A DNA stretch of 64,000 nt from Flavobacteriaceae bacterium (GTDB lineage Bacteria > Bacteroidota > Bacteroidia > Flavobacteriales > Flavobacteriaceae). The stretch spans positions 62,001 to 126,000 of the forward strand of contig JABXHN010000013.1 of assembly GCA_013373635.1 (NCBI GenBank). Direction: 5' to 3'. The position numbers were made by a program, and so were the translations under genes. This document shows, piece after piece, positions 56,130 through 64,000 of this stretch; position 1 is the first letter of the stretch, and each line of letters starts with the position of its first letter. The notes below the pieces were generated by a model. That model did no database searches. It was not told the DNA's origin and saw only the letters and a list, made by a program, of their open reading frames with translations.

Positions 56130-57238
56130 TGAAGTATTTTATCATCACAGGAGAAGCATCAGCAGACCTTCATGCCTCAAATTTGGTTTTGGAACTCAAA
56201 AAGCTAGACCCTAATTCAAGTTTTTATGGATTTGGGGGAGATCTTATGGAAGCTGCTGGAGTAAAGCTCTCCATGCATTACAAAGAACTGGCTGTGATGG
56301 GAGTGGTCGATGTACTAAAGAACATCTTTAGTATCGCCAAAAAATTAGCCTTTTGCAAAAAAGAAATTGAGCGCATTCAACCTGATGCGTTAATCTTTAT
56401 TGATTTTTCTGGTTTTAATCTCAGAATCGCTAAGTGGGCTAAAGAACACCAATACAACACCCATTACTATATCGCTCCTCAGGTTTGGGCCTCAAGAAGT
56501 AAGCGCGTTAAAAAAATCAAAGCCTATATCAACCATCTGTATTGCATACTACCATTCGAAGTTGATTTTTACAAAAAACACAATTACGAAGTGGAATTTG
56601 TGGGACATCCACTAATCGATGCGCTAGCCTTAAAACCCATTAAAAATTCTGAACAATTCAGAAGAGAACACCAACTCCCCATGGACAAGGAACTCATCGC
56701 CTTACTTCCGGGCAGTAGAAGGTCAGAACTCACCAAAATATTGAGCAGCATGCTCTCTATTGTAGAGTTATTTAAAGAATTCCATTTTGTAGTGGCCATG
56801 GCACCGAGTCTCGATCGCGAACTCTACAAGCAGTTTACAAAAAATACGAATGTTAGTTTAGTGAGCAATGACACTTACTCTCTGCTCAAGGCTTCTAAAG
56901 CAGCCCTTGTCACTTCAGGGACTGCAACACTTGAAACTGCTCTTTTAAAAATCCCTCAAATTGTTTGCTATAAAACACAGGGGTTGACCTATTGGATTGC
57001 CAAGCGAATTATCAAACTCCCTTATATATCTCTTGTCAATATCATACTGGGCAGAGAGGCCGTTCCAGAACTCATTCAATCGGATCTAAATACGAAAAGA
57101 CTCCAGAGCGAATTCAAAAAATTACTCGACACCAATACTACTCAAAAACAAATTGAGGCCTATGATCAACTTGAAGTTCTTTTAGGTGAAGGTGGCGCTA
57201 GTCGAAAAGCAGCAGCGGCTATTCTAAAAAATAGCTAA
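56129..57238 (+). CDS. lpxB: Lipid-A-disaccharide synthase
   Basis: A 369-residue GT-B glycosyltransferase (GT19) that joins UDP-diacylglucosamine and lipid X. Start MKYFIITGEASADLHASNLV is the conserved N-terminus (GE.SGD type). IDFSGFNLRIAKWAK, YYIAPQVWASRSKRVKKIK, EFVGHPLID, LLPGSRRSELTKIL and ATLETALLKIPQIVCYKT are family motifs. Length is usual. Confidence 0.95.
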   Translation: MKYFIITGEASADLHASNLVLELKKLDPNSSFYGFGGDLMEAAGVKLSMHYKELAVMGVVDVLKNIFSIAKKLAFCKKEIERIQPDALIFIDFSGFNLRIAKWAKEHQYNTHYYIAPQVWASRSKRVKKIKAYINHLYCILPFEVDFYKKHNYEVEFVGHPLIDALALKPIKNSEQFRREHQLPMDKELIALLPGSRRSELTKILSSMLSIVELFKEFHFVVAMAPSLDRELYKQFTKNTNVSLVSNDTYSLLKASKAALVTSGTATLETALLKIPQIVCYKTQGLTYWIAKRIIKLPYISLVNIILGREAVPELIQSDLNTKRLQSEFKKLLDTNTTQKQIEAYDQLEVLLGEGGASRKAAAAILKNS

Positions 57239-57270
57239 ATTGAACTGCTATAGGTGCTATGGTGTAAACC

Positions 57271-59196
57271 ATGGCCGACTTTTCTCAACATAGAACCCTA
57301 GGAACCATTGCACTTGGATTGAGTATTGGAATCGTTCTAAACGTTGCTTTAGAACTTTCCACAAACTTGGTCTTTGTTTTAACAATCGTTTTATTAGGAT
57401 CATTTCTTCTTTCTAATTCAAAAATAATCAGCCTGCTTTATGGATTCTTATGTGCTTTAATAATTGGTATGCTTCTAATTGGTTTTCGAACAGATTCAAG
57501 GCCTTTAGAAACCTCCTCTGGACTTATTGAGATAAAGGAATTGATGAGTCGCAGTGAGTTTTACGATTCGTATTCTGCCACACTTCTCAGCGAGCAACAT
57601 CAAAAGATTCTTCTTAAAATTAAAACCGATACCTCCGAACTCATTCCAGGTGATCGATTCCTTTTTTATGGACCAATAAAAAAGATTGAATATCCCTCTC
57701 TTCCTGGAGGTTTTGATTATAAGACATACCTGCTTAAGAAAGGCATTCAAAACCAACTCACAAGTCCACAGCTGTCTTCTGTAAAAGCTAAAACAGCTAT
57801 TCGACGTAGGGCCTATCTCCTTCAAATGAAATTGGCTTCAAGGATTCAAAAGTTTCAGTTTGATTCAAGAGAACAAACTACTGCACTTGCCTTACTAGTG
57901 GGTTATAAAGACCCTGGCTTTAAAAATCTTCAAAACAGTTATTCCAAAGTAGGATTGAGTCATCTACTAGCTCTATCTGGATTGCATATCGCTATTGTGT
58001 TTTCACTGATCTATTTGCTACTTTGGCCCATTGGATTTGTTCCTAAAGGAAAATCGATTCGTTGGATACTATCGCTGCTATTTCTATGGGCTTTTGCACT
58101 ATTAAGCGGCTGGTCCTATTCGGTAATCAGGGCTTGTTTACTTTTGAGTTTCTTGGGTGTCTCAAGGCTCATAGGGCGAATTAATAATTCCTTTCACTTT
58201 TTATTACTCGCTTTTTTAACAAACTTATTTTTCAATCCCTTTGCCCTGTTTCAGGTGGGCTTTCAAATGAGCTATACGGCAGTGTTTTTCATTTTATGGC
58301 TCCATCCTATTTTGAGAATCAAACTCCATCACTCCAACAAAATAATCGATAAAGTCTTTGAATTAATCTGCCTCAGTCTCTCTGCACAAATTGGCGTATT
58401 GCCCTTAATTCTCCATTATTTTGGAAGTTTTCCACTGCATTTTTTAATCGGTAATCTATTAATTGTGCCGCTGATGGGACTGTTGATTTATTTGGGATTT
58501 ATAAGCATTTTTATAGGTTGGACCTCCTTTTTATTTGAATCATTCTTATGCTACATCAATGAATTAATTTTCAAATTAAGTTTTGACCAGCTCACCTATC
58601 ATCAGACTATTGACAGCATTCAACTAGTTCTCCTCTACGGTTTGATTGTTAGTTTTATAGATGCATTGAATACTAAGAATCACAAAATGCTCAATTTAGC
58701 TTTGAGTCTAGTGATCAGTTTTCAATTCTATTCCATCTTTAAAAGTCACCAACTCAGAAATCGTGAATTCTTATTAATTACAGGAGATTACAAAAGCACA
58801 CAGCTCATCTACAAAAAAGAACAAATCTTTCAAATATACAGCGATTCAACGCTCTCAAATCAGCAATTAAATCAACTACAAACACACTTTAAAATCAATA
58901 AAACAGAATTTCACAAACAAGCTTATGCTTATCGAATTAACCAGAGCACCATAGTAATGATCGGTAAACAATACACTTACCCAAGGAGTGTTCGAACCGA
59001 CCTATTAGTACTGACTCAAAACCCAAAGCTTCATTTAGGAAGACTTATAGACAGTTTAAATCCAAAACTAATCATCGCAGATAAAACCAATGCTCCTTGG
59101 AATATCAAGCGTTGGAAAGCCACTGCCCAGTCAAAAAAAATCCCCCTGATCGATATGAGATCAGAGGGGTATTATATAAAAGACTTTGATTTTTAA
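57271..59196 (+). CDS. comEC: ComEC/Rec2 DNA-uptake channel protein
   Basis: A 641-residue membrane protein. N-terminal TM helices and a DUF4131 region (GDRFLFYGPIKKIEYPSLPGGFDYKTYLLKKGI) precede the competence domain (LSHLLALSGLHIAIVFSLIYLLLWP; VIRACLLLSFLGVSRLIGR; QIGVLPLILHYFGSFPLHFLIGNLLIVPLMG). The C-terminal ~150 residues keep the position of the metallo-beta-lactamase domain, but I see no HxHxDH motif, as in many Bacteroidota. Probably transports single-stranded DNA. Its stop interlocks with the convergent transporter gene (TTAA). Confidence 0.9.
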   Translation: MADFSQHRTLGTIALGLSIGIVLNVALELSTNLVFVLTIVLLGSFLLSNSKIISLLYGFLCALIIGMLLIGFRTDSRPLETSSGLIEIKELMSRSEFYDSYSATLLSEQHQKILLKIKTDTSELIPGDRFLFYGPIKKIEYPSLPGGFDYKTYLLKKGIQNQLTSPQLSSVKAKTAIRRRAYLLQMKLASRIQKFQFDSREQTTALALLVGYKDPGFKNLQNSYSKVGLSHLLALSGLHIAIVFSLIYLLLWPIGFVPKGKSIRWILSLLFLWAFALLSGWSYSVIRACLLLSFLGVSRLIGRINNSFHFLLLAFLTNLFFNPFALFQVGFQMSYTAVFFILWLHPILRIKLHHSNKIIDKVFELICLSLSAQIGVLPLILHYFGSFPLHFLIGNLLIVPLMGLLIYLGFISIFIGWTSFLFESFLCYINELIFKLSFDQLTYHQTIDSIQLVLLYGLIVSFIDALNTKNHKMLNLALSLVISFQFYSIFKSHQLRNREFLLITGDYKSTQLIYKKEQIFQIYSDSTLSNQQLNQLQTHFKINKTEFHKQAYAYRINQSTIVMIGKQYTYPRSVRTDLLVLTQNPKLHLGRLIDSLNPKLIIADKTNAPWNIKRWKATAQSKKIPLIDMRSEGYYIKDFDF

Positions 59197-60554
59197 GCAG
59201 CTTCCATTTTCATTTCTCCATCCTCTGCACCATGAGTTAATCGCTTGAGTGGTTTGAGTAATACAATTACCAAGGCTCCTATCAAAGACCAAACGATGGT
59301 AACACTTAAGAAGGTTTCAAATTCACCGAGTGATTGTGAGTATTCACCAATGAGTCCAGCTACTTTATTCCCTAGTCCTGTCGCTGCCCAATACAGCCCC
59401 ATAATAATAGAGGCATACTTAAGTGGAGCCAATTTGGTGATAAACGAAAGTGATACTGGAGAGGCACAGAGTTCTCCAACAGTGTGAAACAAATAAGCTA
59501 AGATCAACCAATACATGGCAGAAGAACCATTCGCTTCAAACTGAGCAGATGCAGCAGTCATAAAACCAAAGCCTAAGGCCATAATAATTAAGCCCACTGC
59601 AATTTTAAAGATCGACGATGCTTCTTTACCCTTCTTTCTCCATCTGAGCCAGAAAGCTCCAACAGCTGTAGCCAAAGTAATAATAAAGAACGAGTTAACC
59701 GATTGGAATACTGATGCTGGAATTTCAAAAAGTCCGAAGAAGTTTCGATCTGTTTTTTGAGAAGCGTATAGGTTCATCAGACCACCTGCTTGTTCAAAAG
59801 CAGCCCAGAAGAGAATGATCAATAAAAATGAAATCAAGAGTACTTTAACGCGATCCTTTTCTACAGTTGAAAGAGGCTTTTCTAAAAGTTCTTTATCAGC
59901 AGCATTCTTCTTACTGATTAAGTTTCCAACATTGGTGAGGTATTTCTGCCCCCATATATACACAATTTGTCCTAAGAACATTCCAATAGCAGCCAATCCG
60001 AATCCGTAATGCCATGAAATTTGTTCTCCCACATATCCACAGAGAATTGGAGCCAAAAATCCTCCAATGTTGATCCCCATATAAAAAATATAGAATCCTA
60101 AATCTCTTCTCTCGTCTTTTGGTATGTAAAGACCCCCTACCATGGAGGAAATATTAGGCTTCAAACCACCAACTCCAAGGATGATAAACAGACAGCCAAT
60201 ATAAAATGTAATTTCTGAATTTAAAGCTAATACGGAGTGTCCGATACACAATAAAGCTCCACCTAACATAACTGTTTTTTTCTGACCCAATACTCGATCC
60301 GCCAACCATCCTCCTGGAATCGAAGACATATAAACCAGCATGGTATACCAGCCATATAAAGCCAAGGCTTCTTCGTTAGTCCATCCAAATCCCGCATTGG
60401 AAGAAGTCGTTTCAGCGACTAAAAAAAGTGTAAAGAGGGCACGCATACCGTAATAGGAAAAGCGTTCCCACATTTCAGTAAAAAAGAGCACATACAATCC
60501 CTTTGGATGCCCAAAGAGTTCTTGTTCTGAAGGTGCTTTGATCGTTTGGTCCAT
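59193..60554 (-). CDS. POT/PTR family proton-coupled peptide transporter
   Basis: A 453-residue major-facilitator protein. The ExxER motif (EMWERFSYYGMRALFTLFL) at the N-terminus and the PTR2 signature GGLKPNISSMVGG (TM4-5) define the family; FYMGINIGGFLAPILCGYVGEQISWHYGFGLAAIGM follows. It imports di- and tripeptides. The adjacent dipeptidyl peptidase upstream would supply dipeptides. The stop interlocks with comEC. Confidence 0.92.
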   Translation of the reverse strand: MDQTIKAPSEQELFGHPKGLYVLFFTEMWERFSYYGMRALFTLFLVAETTSSNAGFGWTNEEALALYGWYTMLVYMSSIPGGWLADRVLGQKKTVMLGGALLCIGHSVLALNSEITFYIGCLFIILGVGGLKPNISSMVGGLYIPKDERRDLGFYIFYMGINIGGFLAPILCGYVGEQISWHYGFGLAAIGMFLGQIVYIWGQKYLTNVGNLISKKNAADKELLEKPLSTVEKDRVKVLLISFLLIILFWAAFEQAGGLMNLYASQKTDRNFFGLFEIPASVFQSVNSFFIITLATAVGAFWLRWRKKGKEASSIFKIAVGLIIMALGFGFMTAASAQFEANGSSAMYWLILAYLFHTVGELCASPVSLSFITKLAPLKYASIIMGLYWAATGLGNKVAGLIGEYSQSLGEFETFLSVTIVWSLIGALVIVLLKPLKRLTHGAEDGEMKMEAA

Positions 60555-60570
60555 AATAGTTGTTTGTTTA

Positions 60571-60598
60571 TTGATTGTTGATTGTTGATTGTTGATTA
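60571..60598. repeat. Four tandem copies of a 7-base unit
   Basis: TTGATTG occurs three times in a row (60571-60591), then TTGATTA (60592-60598). The last copy contains the stop codon of the dipeptidyl peptidase gene (minus strand). The array fills the spacer before the transporter gene. Confidence 0.85.
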
Positions 60599-62791
60599 TA
60601 AATTATTTAAAATAAAATTGGTCATCTTGGTATAAAGTTGAACTCTTGTTTTCCCTCCGTAGATTCCGTGGTTCTTGTCAGGGTATACTGCCCAATCAAA
60701 TTGCTTGTTGGCCTGAACGAGTTCTTCTACCATTCTCATGGTATTTTGAAAATGAACATTATCATCAGCAGATCCGTGAACTAACAACAATTTACCTTTT
60801 AACTGATCCGCATAATTGAGTGGTGAGTTTAAATCATAGCCCTCTGGATTTTCTTGAGGGGTTCTCATAAAACGTTCTGTATAGATGGTATCATAGAATC
60901 TCCAAGAGGTTACTGGAGCTACTGAGATAGCCGCTTCAAAAACATCGTTTCCTTTTAAGATACAGTGCATGGCCATATCTCCTCCAAAACTCCAACCCCA
61001 GATTGCGGTTCGATCTTCATCGATATACGGCAATTCTGACAATTTTTCAGCGGCTGCAATTTGATCGTCACTCTCATAACGCACGAGTTGTAAATAGGTT
61101 GTCTTTTTAAAATCTCTTCCTTTAAAACCAGTTCCTCTTCCGTCTACACAGGCGATGATATAGCCCTTAGATTGAAGTAATTGATACCAGTAATCATTAC
61201 CGCCCATCCAAGAATTGGATACCGATTGAGAACCAGGTCCACTGTATTGAAACATCAATAGCGGATATTTTTTAGAAGGATCGAAATCCACTGGTTTAAT
61301 CATCCACATATTGAGATCATTTCCATTGACCTCAATAGTTGAAAATTCCTTATAGCTGATACTGTAATCCTCTAACTTATCCAAAAGCGCAGCATTTTCT
61401 ACTACTGTTTTAAGCATTAAAGTCTGTGCTGAATTGGAGTCCTTTAGACGATTATTAGTTGCAGTCGTATAAAGACTGTATGAAGGTGGTGTCGTCGCAT
61501 TGGAATGTGTGTTGATAAAATAGGTAAAATCAGCACTAAAACTAGCTCTGTTAAAACCCTCTTTTGAGGTTAGTCGCTTCAGACCTTTTCCGTTTATTCC
61601 AACAGAATACACATCCCTATTGATCGATCCTTCAGCTGTCGATTGAAAAAAGATCTTTTTATTCTTTTGATCGTAGCCGTAATAGGAAGTAACCTCCCAG
61701 GCTCCTGAAGTGAGCTGTCTTTTTTGTTTACCACTCTTATCGTGTAAATACAGATGATTATATCCGTCTTTTTCTGAAGTCCAAATAAAACTATCATCTA
61801 CTAAGAAGGTGAGGTCGTCATTGACATCTACATAGGCTGCATCAGTCTCCGTATGCAACACACTCAACTCTTTTGTAGTCTTGTTGTAATTGTAGAGAAC
61901 AAGTTTGTTTTGGTGTCTGTTCAAAGTTTGAAAAACGAGTTCATCTGGATGGTGTTTCCATTTGATTCGAGGGATGTAATAAGCATCAACATCAATCTTA
62001 GAAACTGATCCAGAGCTCAATTCGTATAAATGCAAACTTACCTCTGCGTTGTTTTCACCAGCTTTAGGGTATTTAAAGGTTTGAATTTGAGGATAGAGAT
62101 CATCCCCGTAGATCGGCATCGAAAACTCAGGAACCTCGGTTTCATCAAATCTCAAAAAGGCGATATGTGTCCCTTGGGGACTCCACTGAAAGGCTCTTAC
62201 AAAAGAAAATTCTTCTTCGTAAACCCAATCGGTAATTCCATTGATAATGTGGTTCTTTTTACCATCAAAAGTCATTTGAGTCGTGTTTTTAGATCTCAAA
62301 TCAAATAGGTATAAATTGTTCTCAAACCCATAAGCTACTTTAGAACCATCGGGAGACAGACTGGGTTCTTGAATCTGATTTTCAGATATCTTAATCAACT
62401 CTTTTGATTGAAAATCGTAAACGTAGTAAGTGCCAAGACTTGATCTTCTATAAATTGGCTTGAGCTCTGTCGCTAATAATACTTTGGTTTCATCATCGCT
62501 AAACGAATAGGAACTCATATATGAAATTCCATCTAAGTCTTCAGTAGATAAAAGTGTCTCCACTTTTTCAAGAGATTCGTATTGATACAAATCAATTGTT
62601 TGAATTTTACTCGATCGATCGTAATTGAGAAGTGTGTATTGAGTTCCGTTATTTCTGGATCTCAACACATCCATTCCTTTAGTTCTAAAAGTACCGTCGT
62701 AGATTTCTTCGACACTTACTGTTTTTTGCTGAGCAAAACTCATCACTGAGGTAATTAGCGTCAAAAAAATAATCTGAAAAATGTATTTCAT
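60596..62791 (-). CDS. Dipeptidyl peptidase IV (S9 family)
   Basis: A 731-residue exported serine peptidase (signal MKYIFQIIFLTLITSVMSFAQQ). The N-terminal beta-propeller has the DPP-IV double-Glu motif in DWVYEEEF. The alpha/beta-hydrolase domain follows with the nucleophile GWSFGG, the aspartate in HGSADDNVH and the histidine in KNHGIYGG. It releases X-Pro dipeptides. The transporter gene lies 41 bases downstream. Confidence 0.94.
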   Translation of the reverse strand: MKYIFQIIFLTLITSVMSFAQQKTVSVEEIYDGTFRTKGMDVLRSRNNGTQYTLLNYDRSSKIQTIDLYQYESLEKVETLLSTEDLDGISYMSSYSFSDDETKVLLATELKPIYRRSSLGTYYVYDFQSKELIKISENQIQEPSLSPDGSKVAYGFENNLYLFDLRSKNTTQMTFDGKKNHIINGITDWVYEEEFSFVRAFQWSPQGTHIAFLRFDETEVPEFSMPIYGDDLYPQIQTFKYPKAGENNAEVSLHLYELSSGSVSKIDVDAYYIPRIKWKHHPDELVFQTLNRHQNKLVLYNYNKTTKELSVLHTETDAAYVDVNDDLTFLVDDSFIWTSEKDGYNHLYLHDKSGKQKRQLTSGAWEVTSYYGYDQKNKKIFFQSTAEGSINRDVYSVGINGKGLKRLTSKEGFNRASFSADFTYFINTHSNATTPPSYSLYTTATNNRLKDSNSAQTLMLKTVVENAALLDKLEDYSISYKEFSTIEVNGNDLNMWMIKPVDFDPSKKYPLLMFQYSGPGSQSVSNSWMGGNDYWYQLLQSKGYIIACVDGRGTGFKGRDFKKTTYLQLVRYESDDQIAAAEKLSELPYIDEDRTAIWGWSFGGDMAMHCILKGNDVFEAAISVAPVTSWRFYDTIYTERFMRTPQENPEGYDLNSPLNYADQLKGKLLLVHGSADDNVHFQNTMRMVEELVQANKQFDWAVYPDKNHGIYGGKTRVQLYTKMTNFILNNL

Positions 62792-62965
62792 CGTTAAGTG
62801 ATTAAGTCGTTTGATTGTTATGAATTTTATATAAGTCGCCTAAAAATAACATTAAATCTTAAAAGAGGTATAAAAATCACTCTTAAATTACAGAGCTTCA
62901 CATCATATGAACTACATATTTATTGACCAATGGCAAGAATCACTAAACTTCAAACAAACAATACG

Positions 62966-62973
62966 TATCTTTG
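62966..62973 (+). promoter_or_regulatory. -7 box TATCTTTG before the HMG-CoA reductase gene
   Basis: TATCTTTG fits TAnnTTTG and lies 18 bases upstream of the ATG at 62992. No clear -33 box. The remaining 62792-62965 spacer holds no gene that I can see. Confidence 0.4.
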
Positions 62974-62991
62974 CCATAAAAAGAAGAATCA

Positions 62992-64000
62992 ATGAGCCGA
63001 TCTGTTGAAGGATTTTCAAAATGGACCAAAGAAGAAAAAATTGCTTGGGTTGCTAAAAATTACACTCATCAGCCTGACAATAGTATTGAATTGATCAAAA
63101 ACTATTGGAACAGTGATGAGCAACTTCAACAATTACACGATGAGTTCATCGAAAATACGATCTCAAATTACTACCTCCCTTTAGGTATTGCTCCAAATTT
63201 CTTAATAGACGGCACCTATTACGCCATACCGATGGCCATTGAAGAAAGTTCGGTAGTAGCAGCAGCTTCAAAAGCTGCAAAATACTGGTCGACTCGAGGT
63301 GGTTTTACCACTGAGATTCTGGGAACTGAAAAAATTGGCCAGGTACACTTCCTATATCCTGGCGAGAAAGAAAAACTCACAGATTTTTTTAATTCAATCA
63401 AAGAGCAACTTGTCAAAGATTGCAAACCGCTTACCGCTAATATGGAGAAGCGTGGTGGAGGCCTAAGTAGTATTGAACTCAAAGACAAAACTCATGACCT
63501 TCAACACTATTATCAATTACACTGTACTTTTGAAACAGCTGATGCGATGGGAGCTAATTTTATCAACTCCTGTTTAGAGCAACTGTCTAAAACACTGGAA
63601 CGTGAAGCCATCAATCACCATATCGATGTTGAAGTAGTGATGAGCATCTTATCGAACTATGTTCCCAATTGTATCGTCAGAGCTAAGGTGAGTTGTCCTA
63701 TCGATGAGTTAGGAGAAATTGCTTCAGTTCCTCCGAGAGAATTTGCCAAGAAAATGATTCAGGCGGTATCTATTGCAAAAGCTTCACCTTATAGAGCTGT
63801 GACACATAACAAAGGAATTATGAACGGAATTGATGCAGTTGTTATTGCTACCGGAAATGACTTTAGAGCTATTGAAGCTGCTGCTCATGCTTACGCTTCA
63901 AAAGACGGGCAGTATTCCAGTCTCTCACATGCTGAAATCAATGGAGATCAATTCTCTTTTTGGATGGATATTCCTCTAGCAGTAGGAACTGTAGGAGGGC
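62992..64000 (+). CDS. Hydroxymethylglutaryl-CoA reductase, class II, 5' part
   Basis: The reading frame is open from ATG 62992 to the window end (336 codons) and so has no stop here. The start MSRSVEGFSKWTKEEKIAWV is followed by family motifs: ENTISNYYLPLGIAPNFLIDG, MAIEESSVVAAASKAAK (catalytic Glu), TADAMGANFINSC, ATGNDFRAIEAAAHAYA and PLAVGTVGG at the cut edge. These belong to the class II (degradative-type) reductases used by Flavobacteria in the mevalonate pathway, which feeds isoprenoid and carotenoid synthesis. The 3' end is missing. Confidence 0.93.
   Translation, partial: MSRSVEGFSKWTKEEKIAWVAKNYTHQPDNSIELIKNYWNSDEQLQQLHDEFIENTISNYYLPLGIAPNFLIDGTYYAIPMAIEESSVVAAASKAAKYWSTRGGFTTEILGTEKIGQVHFLYPGEKEKLTDFFNSIKEQLVKDCKPLTANMEKRGGGLSSIELKDKTHDLQHYYQLHCTFETADAMGANFINSCLEQLSKTLEREAINHHIDVEVVMSILSNYVPNCIVRAKVSCPIDELGEIASVPPREFAKKMIQAVSIAKASPYRAVTHNKGIMNGIDAVVIATGNDFRAIEAAAHAYASKDGQYSSLSHAEINGDQFSFWMDIPLAVGTVGG

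Noticed and set aside
57255-57274. Inverted repeat ATGGT-GTAA-ACCAT at the comEC start
   Set aside because: Five-base arms around a start codon; within what chance would give, with no supporting context.

Overview
The window is AT-rich, gene-dense chromosomal DNA from a member of the Bacteroidota, almost certainly a pigmented marine-type Flavobacteriaceae. Supporting evidence: a gldK-gldL-gldM-gldN block (type IX secretion / gliding motility), a zeaxanthin-type carotenoid operon (crtI, crtB, crtZ, fused two-domain lycopene cyclase), a class II HMG-CoA reductase (mevalonate pathway), the short arginine decarboxylase typical of the phylum, DPP-IV, SelO, and repeated TAnnTTTG -7 promoter boxes. 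No rRNA, tRNA, CRISPR array, phage or insertion sequence was seen. The window opens inside mfd and closes inside the HMG-CoA reductase gene.

Layout. 1-9.9 kb: mfd 3' end, an ACT-domain protein, metG, a tail-less ssb, a short remnant of an EF-G-like GTPase gene, a zinc-ribbon protein, a CBS-pair protein, TPR / NTF2-like / lipoprotein envelope genes, an SDR-type threonine dehydrogenase, a protease-domain-RimK fusion and a small acidic protein. 9.9-13.3 kb: polyamine operon speA-speB-deoxyhypusine-synthase-like, preceded by a possible small ORF. 13.5-18.9 kb: carotenoid operon behind a MerR/CarH-type B12-binding regulator, with a well-formed promoter and an overlapping perfect palindrome. 18.9-28.1 kb: TolC-RND-adaptor efflux operon, an ABC-F ATPase, a DUF983 protein and an FAD oxidoreductase. 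28.1-36.4 kb: gldKLMN, an arginase-fold protein with altered metal ligands, and topA. 36.5-43 kb: miaB, a sigma-54 activator without a sensor domain, an LptE-like lipoprotein, a hypothetical gene, secG, then groES-groEL behind a strong sigma-54-type promoter. 43-44.2 kb: a RelE/ParE-like toxin-antitoxin pair and a GAF protein. 44.2-51.3 kb: purH and the rod-shape operon mreB-mreC-mreD-mrdA-rodA. 51.3-64 kb: selO, a C-terminal processing protease, surE-small membrane protein-lpxB-comEC, a POT peptide transporter, dipeptidyl peptidase IV and the HMG-CoA reductase.

How the parts work together. HMG-CoA reductase belongs to isoprenoid precursor supply, and the crt operon turns such precursors into a carotenoid. 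The CarH-like regulator has the W-x9-EH and ExHxxG signatures of adenosylcobalamin photoreceptors, which suggests light control of pigment synthesis. The peptide transporter and DPP-IV fit a protein-degrading marine lifestyle. The sigma-54 activator and the sigma-54-like groESL promoter lie within 3 kb of each other, suggesting a dedicated chaperonin control circuit. All functional calls are from reading the sequence and knowledge of the families; no searches were run.
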